DNA of 64,000 nt, from positions 17,273-81,272 of the forward strand of contig JBAMJV010009070.1 in the NCBI GenBank assembly GCA_037951105.1. Direction: 5' to 3'. Position numbers and translations under genes: made by a program. Below, piece after piece: positions 1-12,100 of this stretch. The stretch is from Echinarachnius parma (taxonomy: Eukaryota > Echinodermata > Echinoidea > Clypeasteroida > Echinarachniidae). The notes beneath the pieces are model-generated. The model worked only from the letters and a program-made list of their open reading frames with translations, was not told where the DNA came from and did no database searches. The first letter of the stretch is position 1; every line of letters starts with the position of its first letter.

Positions 1-540
1 ACTGCATTTCAACTCATGTTCAACTCGCATGTTTTGCAAAGTTATACGTCGAGTCCATTATAAATGTTCTCATTTGAGTCATTCTTAAGTACAGATACAT
101 ATCCCCTTTTTGAACTGAATAGAACAGAAAAGATGTTTGCATCGATGGAACAAAATAGGTGAGACACCGAACACATTATAGCGAAGGCTATACAAACATA
201 TCTATAGAAACACGACAAAGCATTCCAGCTCAATATTCTGGGACCACTTATTGTTATGCGATCAGCTGTGCATACTGCTGGACGTGTATAGGGGTAACGG
301 GGCGCCCCCTACTCGAATTGAAAGAATCAATGACAGCGGAGAGAGAGAAGAGAACAATTATAAAAAATAGAGAAAGTACAGTTTTGCTGTTTCAGCTGGT
401 TCATTAACATTGTGTGCTCTTTCAAATTTTACACTGAGTTGTGCATTTCCTCACTGGAAAATATTTCTCGAAGCGGTTGAGGTGCTTAGATATGAAATTG
501 TCTACGGGATAATTTCATGCCGTATACAAAATAAGTACAA
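1..540. other. No feature recognised
   Basis: AT-rich sequence with short reading frames only. Confidence 0.4.
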
Positions 541-705
541 TTAGTTAGTGAATATCACTTTGCATTTTTGCTCAAATCTCAGCCAGAAAACATCCAACGT
601 GAAATGTTGACACATTACTTTGTGGACATATCAGATCACTCCAATACACTTTTGTTAATCACTCATCACTTGTTGCACTTGCAAACAAAGTTACTAGATC
701 CCTTT
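541..705 (+). mobile_element. R1 MITE, right half
   Basis: GTGAATATCACTTTGCATTT to GTTACTAGATCCCTTT. The left half is missing. Confidence 0.75.
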
Positions 706-1163
706 CATGCTTTTACATTAATATCCACTTTTGAAATTTTGAAGACGAAATTCTTTTTTAAACATTTTATCATCATCTTTTAGTCATGGGTTAGAGTTCC
801 AATGTTTGAAACCACATGTGGCTCTGTCTTTAACCCATCAAAGACGGTGTCCCACATATTAGTGGGTTGGTAGACCTACACTTCAGCAAGAAGATACAAA
901 GTTATATGAGGTATACCAGAAGAAAGAGCATACATTTCTCTATTTTTAGATCCCTATTTTGTTAGTCCACCTTCTTTAGTTATGGTTTAATGATTTTTAT
1001 TATTGCGTAGATCGCTATAATTTAGGAAAATACTTAAATTGGCAACACATTGTGATATTTTTAAACAGATTTCGGCGTTCAAATTGGCAACTTTGTGGCA
1101 AAGTCACTTCATATTTGTCTTAAATTGTAATTACTAAATATTTTCCACCTATTTTTATGTCAT

Positions 1164-1436
1164 TAAAAGGCCTATCTAGTAACATGGTCCAAATCCTCGA
1201 AACGTAAATATATTGGAACTGTAGCGGTTCTCTCATATCTTGTTATGTTGGTATTACCAATATAGAAACATGGGACAAGTTTCTGTTTTTCGAATTTCCC
1301 TTTCTTTAAAAAGATAGTTACGATTGAAGTGTTCGGATGTTTAACTATCCACTGGATAGTCATACTCGTGTACAAAGTCAGTGCAATGAATTAGTAAACA
1401 TCACTTTGCATTTTTGCTCATTACTCGGCCATTTTT
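1164..1436 (+). mobile_element. R1 MITE, left half
   Basis: AAAGGCCTATCTAGTAACAT start, then AATTTCCCTTTCTTTAAAAA and TTTTGCTCATTACTCGGCC. It stops where the 45-bp minisatellite begins. Confidence 0.75.
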
Positions 1437-1466
1437 ATTGGGTGTGCACACTCTTTGTATTCCTTT

Positions 1467-1655
1467 ATTTTCATGTTTTATTACTTTATTTTCTTATGTT
1501 TTTGTTTGTTTATTTTCATGTGTTATTACTTTATTTTCTTATGTTTTTTTGTTTATTTTCATGTTTTATTACTTTATTTTCTTATGTTTTTTGGGGGGTT
1601 TATTTTCATGTTTTATTACTTTATTTTCTTATGTTTTTTTATGTTTTTTTTTTTA
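1467..1655 (+). repeat. Minisatellite, four units of about 45 bp
   Basis: TTTTCATGTTTTATTACTTT and ATTTTCTTATGTTTTT recur four times with small indels. It creates overlapping artificial Phe/Leu-rich frames. Confidence 0.95.
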
Positions 1656-1997
1656 TTGATTTTGTCAATTTGTTCGGGGGGAGGGAGACGTGCCCCCCCC
1701 CCCTCCCCCTCCTCTCCCTCCATGCCCCCGTAGTTCCCAACTGGTCGGAGCAATCGTCATCGGAGCAAATGTCATGTCGCGGTACCCACATCCGTTCCCT
1801 TTAAAAACGTCATTATGTGATTGTCATGCGTGGGACTGTAGAGGGCGCTGTCGAAGTGATACAATACACCCATCGACACCGCGGTTGGCCATTTGTTACT
1901 ATGCTAGTATACTGTGCGCATTGTGTATTTCGCACCGTGCTCAAGGCGTTCGCAAGATGGCACCGCGCGTCTGATTTCAAAGTCAAACCTACCTTCA

Positions 1998-2312
1998 AAT
2001 GGATCTAGAAAATTTAGTTGACATGTGCAAAAAGTGATGAATATAGTTTGTCAAAATGTGTTTTGTTGTGATTTGATATAATGTCCACTTAGTAATGTGT
2101 GAACATTTCACGTTAAATGTATGTTATATGGCCGAGTAATGAGCGGGAATGGAACGTGATATTTGCTTACTCATTACACTTACGTTGTACACAGTTATTT
2201 AAACTTTCCTGTAGATAATTACAAATCCGAACACTTTAATCGTAAATATCTTTTAAACAAAAAGGGAAAAAAAAAACGAAACCTGTTCCATGCTAAGAAT
2301 GCAACAAGGTTT
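1998..2312 (-). mobile_element. R1 MITE, reverse, cut by R2
   Basis: GGATCTAGAAAATTTAGTTG start to AACCTGTTCCATGC near 2290; an R2 element follows immediately at 2314. Confidence 0.7.
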
Positions 2313-2313
2313 T

Positions 2314-2869
2314 AAAAGGATAGTTGGGTTTTGGTAAAGAGAGTACAGTTTTGGTCAAACTGAATTTTAGTAACCAAAACCTGCACCGTTACATTACAAA
2401 CTAACACTTATAACTCCATCATGCTCGAAAGAAATACAAAATTTAAAATGACTAACTAACAAGTCTGTTATCATTAAAAAAAGAGCCGTTAAAACTCAAG
2501 AGGGCGCTTTCTAAAAACTTATTGGTTCCAACCATTTTTAATAAAATATTGTGATGTTATGCTGAAATTGTGATTAGATAGAGAGATAATCAACAACTAT
2601 TTAAGAACTTCTTTTGTCAATTTTTGAAAAGAGGAAGCATTTAAAACAAATTTGTAACGGCTGGTTCAAAATTATCGAATAATTGTGGGGCCCCACAATT
2701 ATTACAAATGGTTATGTTTATATTTCTGAACCGATTTTGATCAAATCAAGTTTACTCTGTCATTAAAATTGTATATTATGCTCTTTCAAATTTGACACTT
2801 AGTTTTTCATTATCTCCCAAACAAATTATTTTGTGTATCGCCCTCTATACCAAAACACAACTATCCCTT
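2314..2869 (+). mobile_element. R2 MITE copy
   Basis: AAAGGATAGTTGGGTTTTGG to ACACAACTATCCCTT with the central GGGGCCCCAC palindrome. 556 bp, no ORF. Confidence 0.85.
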
Positions 2870-4815
2870 TAATACACCACTAGTCTAGAGTTCTACGAAA
2901 TATTTGTGGATTTGGACAATGTTACTCGGTCCCTTTAAACAAGGCTTGGCGTGCATCTCCTTCGAATTTTAACCATCTGTTGTTGCAAGAATCTAGCTCT
3001 TACCTTATTTGGTAATACTTGCACATAATCATATGGTACATTATAATACAAATGGAGGTAAACACTGTCTTCTGTAATAAATACAGAACTTCGACCCTGG
3101 TTGTGAAAAGAATCATGGCCCCCACCCTTTTCTAAACATGGAGGACGTTATCGCTTGGTTTCTTTGAACGTATGTTATTACGAAATGCATGTAAAAATAG
3201 AAACAGCACTTTGCAGTGTCGTAGCTATAGGTGGGAGGAGGCATCGGGGCATGTGCCCCTCGCCCCCTCCCTTCAATTATTTGACAAAACAATCGACACG
3301 AAATGGTTGAAAATAAACGAATAATTATAATGAAGTATGCCCCAATAGTATGGGTGTGTCCCCCATGATGTTGCGCCCGCACCCCACTCTCCAATCTATG
3401 TACCCCAAACTATAACATGACTATGAAGTGTAAAGCTCACGGTACGCCCTTCCACTTCCAAATATGGTGGTATTGTGATCGCAAATATGAACTACAATAC
3501 AATACAATATGAATAGTTTTGCGCAATTCGTGTGCGTATTTGGTTTTCGGGTATTGCCTGTCTGCCCTGCTGACATTGGGCTGTTGTGAATGTGCACTGA
3601 GGTCTCACGGGCGTGTGCTTCAATTGGAAAAACAACCTACATTCAGACAAAAGATGCTCTTGTTGCTTGAAATACCTTTTTGTTACTAGAGTCCCACTAG
3701 AGCTAGACTTTGGCGGTGAAATGCAAGTTCCATATTGATCGAATACATGCTTTTGAATGCGGAAGGAGAGCAAAAAGTCATGAAATAATGTTCTGCATGA
3801 GCATGACATAGGCAAGGATACATTGGACCTGCGTTTTGATTCAGGTGATTAGGCACATGGATTCACGGGAACACGTATAGTACAAACGTTTGCTATAACT
3901 GTTATAATTAAGGGTTCCCCAAGTTAAATCCTGAAACAATTGGAACAGGACTTGGTAAGTAAACCAAATATTTTGATATACTGTAGCTTTTTTTTAAATG
4001 AATTATTCGATTTTGTAAATGTGATGTAACTTAATGTATACTTTGTACACTCCTGTTGTAAGGCGGGGGATAACCTATAAGTTGATGTTTGTACATGCAT
4101 TTTGTTAATGATTGACTAAAGTATAGTTATAGATGAATATATAAATTACGTTCTCATTCATTTTAGCATGACAAGAATGTTTAAGTTCGTATTATTTTGG
4201 GCTACGAAAGACCCTGTATTGGTCATATGTGCTGGTGTTGTCTATTCATAAATGTACCTTGTAAGTTTAATTGCGGGAATATAGTTGTTTGAAAAGGGAA
4301 CAGTATGAAAATAATGTAAAATATATGACAATTTCCTTTGACTATAGCGTCAGGATTTTTTCTATTTATGTGGTTGGGATAATTTCCCAGCTTTGGTTAT
4401 TTGATACTAGTTTGAATTATTAATTGGATTTGCTTACTTGACTTATCTGATTAGTTCGTGCAAGTATTTAGTTATTATTTTCTAAAATGTGTCTTGAAAT
4501 AATCATAATTATTTACTTGTCGAATAAGGTCAACCACGAAAGTTATAGGGCATCATGATTCTGTCCCATATGTTACAGATTTAAAATGGAAACATATAAT
4601 TTATATAATAGGAACCGCCTGCTAACTAACTATTGGTGTTTTGTTTGTTAACGTAGTTATGACATATAATACATAATAATAATGTCATAATTATGTTGAT
4701 AGATAGTAATAATAATATCATAGTTGTTGCTACCTTTACCATAATTATAAGATAAGACAGGCCTACAAAATGTTTCCTAATTGTTAACATCTAGTGGTAA
4801 TTGTGTGAGAAAAGT
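2870..4815. other. Mostly unassigned
   Basis: 3215-3280 resembles the TAGCTACGCC repeat (GTCGTAGCTATAGG, GCATGTGCCCCTCGCCCCC). Otherwise AT-rich with no gene recognised. Confidence 0.45.
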
Positions 4816-5060
4816 TCAATGTTCAATATTCAATGTTCAAATTTATTTCATTTTCAACAAGAAGGTACATATATTTACAATGAATAAGTCACAACAACAT
4901 TTGTGAAAGTATAAACAATAAATTATAAACATTGGCAATCAAAATTTATGTTGATATAATTATTAATTAAAATACAATGAATTAAGATACAACGAAATTT
5001 TGAAATTTTTAAATAAGGTACAATTAAATTTTGACATTTAGAAATAATCATGTTATAAAA
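4816..5060 (-). repeat. Possible LINE 3' tail, minus strand
   Basis: TTCAATGTTCAAATTTATTT is the complement of a tail-like A-rich end; no RT coding sequence could be read in the following 500 bp, which are otherwise unassigned to 5690. Confidence 0.3.
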
Positions 5061-5689
5061 GCGGAATCAGAAAGTGAACGAATGTTGCTGTATGTTTAAA
5101 TTTCAAGTGAAAATGGAGGGATCCACTAAAAAGCATGGCTTGTAGAATGTAGAATCCCTCAAAAATTAATGTTTTACAAAATAATGAAAGTATCAAATAC
5201 GGGGAAAAATACGAAAAATTATGAATAATAAGAAAAGACAAAAAAAAAAAAAAAATAGATAGCAAATATACAGTGTAGTATTACAAAAAATGTAATTATT
5301 ACAAAACTGATAAGGATTCAAAATAGTGTTGTGCCTACGGAGACTACTGAAGAGAACATGTATGAAAAAATAAGACGCAGTGTGGAAGCATACTTGGACA
5401 AGATGATGCTGTACAAAAGATGATGAAAATATAGAAAGTATGAATGGAATGAGAAGGTATGGAATGAGAAGGTATGGACCTGCAAGACTAAAAGAAAATG
5501 TATAAAATAAAATTAAAACAAAAACTTCATACAAATTAAGAGAATAAGAAATATTATTTCATTAAAATAGCGGCGCAATTTCCAGAATAAGCAACAATAA
5601 TGATGAATGGTTCTTTTACATGATACTATTCTGAATATTATAGAAACTCAATCAGTAATTTAACAAATTGCATACACAGATACAGGAAC

Positions 5690-6240
5690 ATATGGTGGGT
5701 CCTGTTTTAACTCTATGGGGATCGCGAAATCTATATTAGTATAGGGAACAGGTTAATGCAACAATATACTATTACAAACATTGTCGACCTAATTACATTA
5801 ATTATTGTTTTGCTAAAAACGTAACTACCAAAAGTAAATAGAAACAAACACACCAATTATGATTATATAAATATTGTTTTAGTGCATGTACGATGAGGAG
5901 TGGTAAACAAACAAAACACCTAAAAAACGTGATCATTCCAAAATAATTATGACAATATATATCAATCATATGGGGGTTGCAATATCAATATTATTAGAGA
6001 CCAGGTTCACGATATTCACAGGTTACACAAAATCATAACAATTATTGTAATGCTACAAACGTAATTACCCAAGGTTAATCGAAATTGAAACACAATTATG
6101 ATTATATTATTTGTTTTTAAATGCATGTAAGATAAGGAGAGGTAACCAAACCGAACACCTATACAACGTGATGATTCCAAAATAATTCTTACAATCTATA
6201 AAATAGACCAACGTTATGACGTCATGCAAACAAGTTTACA
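5690..6240 (+). repeat. Direct repeat, two units of about 270 bp
   Basis: Each unit contains ATGGGG(A/G)T(C/T)GC, GTAA(C/T)TACC, CACCAATTATGATTATAT-like, CATGTA(C/A)GAT(G/A)AGGAG and CACCTA. A third unit is at 7688-7990, beyond two inserted elements. Confidence 0.75.
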
Positions 6241-6256
6241 CAATGCGCACTTGTTT

Positions 6257-6829
6257 GTGTTAAAGGGCAATGCAACCCAAGCAAAATGTTGATTTCATAG
6301 TCTTGAAGAGATTAAGAAGAATAATCTCTGAAAGTTAGAGCATAATCGGGTAAGAAACAAGAAAACTACGGCTCTTTGAAGTTGTCCATTTATTCCTATG
6401 GGGAACTCAAATTGGCAACGCACTCTGATAAGTGTGTGGACAACTCCCCATATGTTTTGTACACAAATATTCCCATTTTTACAGTTTTCTTCATAGTCAC
6501 ATTTTTCCATTCCCCCAACTCATGATATGTTATGCATAAAAGCATTCTACAAAACATATGTTGAACTCGAACGAAGGGTAAACATAAATTTTGAGAAAAT
6601 TAAACAAAACTGAAATTTTGTGTACAAAATGTATGGGGAGTTGTCCACAACTTTGCCAGAGTGTGTTGCCAATTTGAGTCACTCGAAGAAATACATGGCT
6701 CTTTTCAAAGAGCCATAGTTTTCTTATTTCTTGACCGATTGTGCTCAAATTTTCAGAGACTATTCATTATATTTAGTGTCTTATAGTGCATACAACAATT
6801 TGTCTGGATTTCATTGTCCTTTAATATTA
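6257..6829. mobile_element. R3 MITE, complete, 570 bp
   Basis: Ends TTAAAGGGCAATGCAACCCA and TTTCATTGTCCTTTAA are imperfect complements, and TATGGGGAGTTGTCCACAA lies opposite GTGGACAACTCCCCATATG inside. Two short ORFs are not conserved. Confidence 0.8.
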
Positions 6830-6859
6830 TGGTAACCCACAGTTAACTTTATCCATATA

Positions 6860-7682
6860 CAGTGTGTCCCAGATAAAACGAAACCGGATTTCATGGCAGA
6901 AATTTTCTGTCATGATGAATAATTTATTTGATGAGATATACATGAATGAACAGCTCTGTTTCTCTTCTTTCAGTTGATGTACAACTTATGGCAGATAATT
7001 CACGCATGACTGATTTAGAACAATGGAAATTCCATTTGCACGCAGAAATTGCAGATTTTGGTGAGTTTTTTAGGGTAGTTAACGTACTTATTTTGAAAAA
7101 GGACAAACACCGCATACAAATTCAATTTTTTTCTTTTATATGACACCTCATGATTAAAAAATAAATAATTTATGCCAGAGAAGGAGTACAATGAAAACAT
7201 GCTTGATTTCAGCCCAAATGAGTAACTTTCCTGATCTAGCATGTTTCCCATGTTTTCCCTGATCCCCATGTTTGTGTAAATTCACTCATGCATCTAAGTC
7301 CATTGTCAGCTGCTAAGTCAGGAAAGCTGAGCGACTTCTTACTCAACTATCTACTCATTTGGGCAAATCAGGCATGTTTTCATTGTACTTGTTTTCTGGC
7401 ATACATTCTTCTTTTTTGTGTGCATGAGGTGTCATATAAAAGATACAAATATGAATTTGTTTGGAGTGTTTGTCCTTTTTCAAAGTAAGTACGTTTACTA
7501 CCCTAAAAACTCACCCAAAAAACTCACCCAAACTTGCAATTTCTGCGTGCAAATGGAATTTTGGTAACACCAATTTCCATTGTCTTAATTCAGCCATGCA
7601 TGAAGTATGTGCCATAAATTGTACAAATTGTAAAATTTCTGCCATGAAATCCGGTTTCGTTTTTTCTGGGACGCTCTGTATA
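6860..7682. mobile_element. R4 palindromic element, 820 bp
   Basis: Ends CAGTGTGTCCCAGATAAAAC and GTTTTTTCTGGGACGCTCTG; long arms include GGATTTCATGGCAGAAATTT and its complement, and the ATGACACCTCATG region with its complement. It resembles a non-autonomous mariner-type element by its ends only. Confidence 0.8.
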
Positions 7683-7687
7683 GCCTA

Positions 7688-7990
7688 TAGGAACCAGGTG
7701 GATCCTGTATTAATTATATGGGGATTGCAAGATCTATATTATTAGAGAACAGGTTCACAATATACACAGTTTAACCAAAATCATTATCAACTAGTGTTAT
7801 ACTACCAACGTAATTACCAAAAGTAAATATAAACAAACACACCAATTATGATTCTAATATTTAAAGAAGAAGAACAAACATGTAAGATTAGGAGAGGTAA
7901 ACAAACAGAAACCCTATAAAACGTGATGATTGTTTAGAACAATTCTGAAATCTACAAAAATAGACCGACGTTTTGACGTCATGTTATACA
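7688..7990 (+). repeat. Third unit of the 5690 direct repeat
   Basis: GGGATTGCAAGATCTATATT, AATATAAACAAACACACCAA and ATAGACCGACGTTTTGACGT match the units at 5690 and 5968. Confidence 0.75.
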
Positions 7991-8000
7991 AACAGTTCCC

Positions 8001-8649
8001 AAAGTTTGCATATTGGTAAATATCAAGGTCTTTTGCTAAATATTTGCCATAACTACCTTACAGACTCGGGTGGTTGAATGACCACGCTTTCTTTGTGACA
8101 ATCTAACCAAAACCGCCTTCTCATGGTTTGGTACTTTTTGTCAAAATGCTAATACTCAAAGGTATTTAGGAAGGATCCCGCTTACAAAAAACATTGTTAT
8201 TGCTTATAATTACTTATGGTATTCGGAGAAAAAGGCATGCATTTAATCTATTATTGGCTTTCTAAGGTTAGGACTTATGAATGTTTCTTCTTCAAAATCA
8301 TAATTCGCAAACGCCACCAGCAGACTTAAACAGAGTTTGGAAAGATTCACATTTTTAGGTGAGAAGTTTTAGGTGAGAAGTTTTAGGCCGGCTTGTGTAT
8401 ACATTTTAATATGGACGTAAACGTCATTAATTTGCGTTTGTGAATTGTGATTTTCTGTGAAATTGTGGTTGGTTAAAATATATGTATTGGTATGTATGTT
8501 TGTTTTGAATTATGAACAATTGTTTTGCATGAATTTATAAACATGAGTTATTATTTTTCTGTATAATATTGGTTTCTAAATATTTCACTTGACATGCGTT
8601 CACAATTCTACGGCGACCAGGCGATTCGCGACCGAGATCTAAAACTAGC
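8001..8649. other. No feature recognised
   Basis: AT-rich sequence upstream of gene 1. Confidence 0.4.
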
Positions 8650-8654
8650 TATAA

Positions 8655-8841
8655 CCCCCAAACCTGCAATTTCTGTGTGCAAATGGAATGTTGGTAACAC
8701 CAATTTCCATTGTTGTAATTAAGTCATGCGTGAATTATGTGAGCTTTTCATTCATGTATATCTCATCAAAGAAATGATTCATTATGACAGAAAATTTCTG
8801 CCATGAAATCCGGTTTCGTTTTATCTGGGACACACTGTATA
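8655..8841. mobile_element. R4 fragment 150 bp upstream of gene 1
   Basis: TGCAATTTCTGTGTGCAAAT to TTATCTGGGACACACTGTAT, the right half of an R4 element. It lies just before the likely 5' UTR acceptor of gene 1 and may contribute upstream sequence. Confidence 0.8.
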
Positions 8842-8992
8842 GACATCCAAACTCTCCAGATATTTTCACATCAGAATTAATTTCACTTTACATTTATCCA
8901 TTTCCTTCTTATGTCCATGCAGATTCTACCGCTGGATACCAAAGGAGAGATCACTTAAGATAACAAAACAATTAATCAAAGAAACAGACGAT

Positions 8993-9145
8993 ATGGCGGA
9001 CTATAGGTTGTTGAGGGACGTCATGTGGTCGGACAGGGTGTACCGACTCCGGGAATTGCCCGAGTACCACGGATTCCCGATGATCATCAAAGTGGTCAGC
9101 AGTGGAAAGGAATCGCAACACACGCCAAAATTTACCGCTGGCGAG
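8993..9145 (+). CDS. Gene 1 exon 1 (CABIT start)
   Basis: Starts with ATG at 8993 and encodes 51 aa ending FTAGE before the donor gtaag at 9146, phase 0. The start is chosen because MADYRLLRDVMWSDR aligns with the gene 2 start MTEIDYRRVREVMWTDK. A pyrimidine-rich tract and CAG at 8920-8922 look like a splice acceptor, so a 5' untranslated exon probably lies further upstream; it was not located. Confidence 0.85.
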
Positions 9146-12100
9146 GTAAGTTTTCTTTACCCGTTTCCTTCATTGATTATTTTGTAAACCCACAATGTTT
9201 CGGTAAAATGATATGATCATAAGAGATTAAACAAAGAGGACAATGTGAGGAGTATCACCATTGATCATAAAGGTAGTTAACAATGGAAATGAATCGCAGC
9301 ACATGCACGTGGACAGGGTTTATAGACACCGGGAATTGCCGGAGTACCACGGATTCCCGATGATCATCAAAGTGGTCAGTAGTGGAAAGGAATCGCAACA
9401 CACGCCAAAATTTACCGCTGGCGAGGTGAGTTTCTTTGCCCCCTTCCTTCTCGATTATATAATCATAGAAACCTTTGTTAACATATTTATATAAAATAAA
9501 TTACAACAGAGATGACAAGGTGTTCAGACTCCGGGAATTGCCGAAGAGTACCACGGATTCCCGATATGGAAAGGAATCGCAGTACACGCGTAAATTCAAT
9601 GCGGGAGAGGTGAATTTAATTACCCCGCTTTCTTATTTGATTAATAAACCTAAAAAGGTTTCAAGGTTTCATATAATGTTCAAAATATATTTTTTTCAAA
9701 AAGATCGGAGAGTGTTTATAGAGTTCGGGAATTGCTCGGATTCCAGATGATTATCAAAGTCGTTAGCAGTAGAAAAGAATCGCAGCATTCCGCAGGAGAG
9801 ATAAGTTTCTTTACACTTTTCCTTCTCGATTACTATATACATGTAATCCCAAAATGTTTCGGTAACATATACGACCAAAAATAGATTAATAAGAGAGGTC
9901 AAGGTGTACAGACTCCGGGAATTACTGGAGAGTACCACGGATTCCCGATGGTCAAGGTTGTTAGCAGTGGAAAGGAATCGCAGCACACTCCCAGGAGATG
10001 ACTGCAGGAGATGAACATGTAATCTTGTCTAGTGGTCAGATACATACTGAAATAGATAAATTAAAAGTAATAATAATAATCAAACATGCAATAATCACAA
10101 CATTTTACGAAAAGAAAGTGCGGGTACTGGTTACTTCGGAGCATCATGACGTGGTCGGACAGGGTATACCGACTTCGGGAATTGCAGGACAGACGGAGTA
10201 CCACGAATTCCCGGTGATCACCAAGTCTGTAAGCAGTGACAATCAATCGCTGCAGCACACGCCTAAATTGTCCACCAATGTCAAATCACGACAATTCTGT
10301 CAGGTTTTAAAAAATCATTTCACTTACTTACCAACCACCACCTCCCGCAGCACACGCCTAAATTGTCCACCAATGTCAAAACACCACAATTATGTCAGGT
10401 TTTAAAAAATCATTTCACTTACCAACCACCACCCACACCATCTCCCGCATCTTATCGTTTCAGATGTTGCGTCTCGATGGGGTTGAGAGACAAAGGCGCA
10501 TCATCGCCGTGGACTCGAGGAGCAGGCATTGGAGCTTCCCCGTTCACATCGGAGCCAAGTTCGATATCAAGGATAAGAAAGGTAAGATTTGATTTAGTAT
10601 TTATTTCTAACCAGTTTTCTTCATAGTCACACTTTTCCATTCCCCCAATTCATGATATATTGTATAAATGTATTCTACAAAACATTGAACTCAAACGAAG
10701 GGTAAACATACATTTTGAGAAAATTGAACAAAATTGAAATTTTGCGTACAAAACGTATGGGGAGTTAGTGTAGTCCACAACTGTTCCAGAGTGCGTTGTC
10801 AATTTGAGCCACTCGTAGAAATAAATGGCTCTTTTCAAAGAGCCATAGTTTTCTTATTTCTGGACCAATTGTGCTCAAATCTTCAGGGACTATTCATCCC
10901 ATTGAGTGTCTTATAGTCCATACAACAATTTGTCTGGATTTCATTGTCCTTTAATTGAATTACAAATTATTATACAACCACACGGGAAATGAAGAGGGTA
11001 GTTAACTATTCTGCTAGTTGGGTATAAAGCTTTAACGGAAAAATCTTGACGAGGTAGATAAAAGCGTTTTTTTTTTTTTTTGGGGGGGGGGGGGGGGTTT
11101 GCTTTGTCTTGATATAAGATATGAGTGGTTGCTACAAAAAATCTGATGATGGGATAAAGTCCAAAATGGCGGCCATCTTCGATTTTTAAGTCAATACACG
11201 GTTTAACCCCGCCAAAATCTTATACAAAACATGTTAAAAGTGTTTGTTTTTTCTACGGTTTGTGGTAAGATGTAATATCATGAGATGTATAACTAAAAAT
11301 GATGAAAATCTCAATTCTGGGAAATTGATTACTTTTCAAAATGGGGTCCAATATGGCCACCATTATCTTAAAAGTGCAATTGATCTGTTATTGTACATTC
11401 CACAGTTGTAATGTTTGTGTCTACCCCCACGTTTTGAGGATCAATCAGTTCATTGAAAATGGTGATAGCGTAATTCAGTAATTCGAAGCCCCAAAAAACA
11501 AGATGGTGGCCGATATTTATATACAAGAAGATATATATATCATTTAATGTTTATACTAAATGTATATGTTATTACCTACCCCTTGATTTTAAGTGGCTCG
11601 GGAATCTGTAAAAGGGATCTAGTATTAACTTTGTTGACGTGTGCAAAAAGTGATGAATGGTTGATACATTGTGTATTGTTGTGATCTGATTATGTCCATT
11701 GAATAATGTGTGAAAAATTCGCGTTAGTAAATTGATGTTATTTGGACGAGTGATGACCGAAAATGGCAAATGATATTTATTTACTTATTGCACTGACTCT
11801 GTACATGGATACGTCTATCCAGTGGATAGTTTAATATCTTAACACTTCAATCGTAAATATCTATTTAACGAAAGGGAAATTCGAAAAACCTAAACATGTT
11901 CCATGCTTCTATTGTTAATAGAAATACAACGAGGTATGAGAGAACCGCTAGGAGATCCAAGTCAGTTTTGAGGATTTTGACAATGTTACTAGATCCCTTT
12001 AATGACATTAATAAAGGACATTAATAAATGAGCACAATCCAAAGTTAACGTTGTTAAAAGCAAGTTGTAGATATAATTCAACTTTCTATTTAGACAGGAA

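Larger units (their letters stand above)
9146..10463 (+). other. Gene 1 intron 1, filled with exon-1 copies
   Basis: GT-AG intron of 1.3 kb. Most of it is a ladder of five further copies of exon 1 at 9308, 9511, 9703, 9898 and 10141, spaced about 190-290 bp, then a local two-copy repeat of about 90 bp around 10257-10437 before the acceptor at 10463. Confidence 0.75.

Noticed and set aside
1337-1804. 155-codon Phe/Leu-rich ORF
   Set aside because: It is generated by the 45-bp minisatellite, and overlapping frames of the same array are equally open.
3492-3815. 107-codon minus-strand ORF
   Set aside because: No domain, low-complexity free but no homology recognised and no splice partners; length is within chance for this window.
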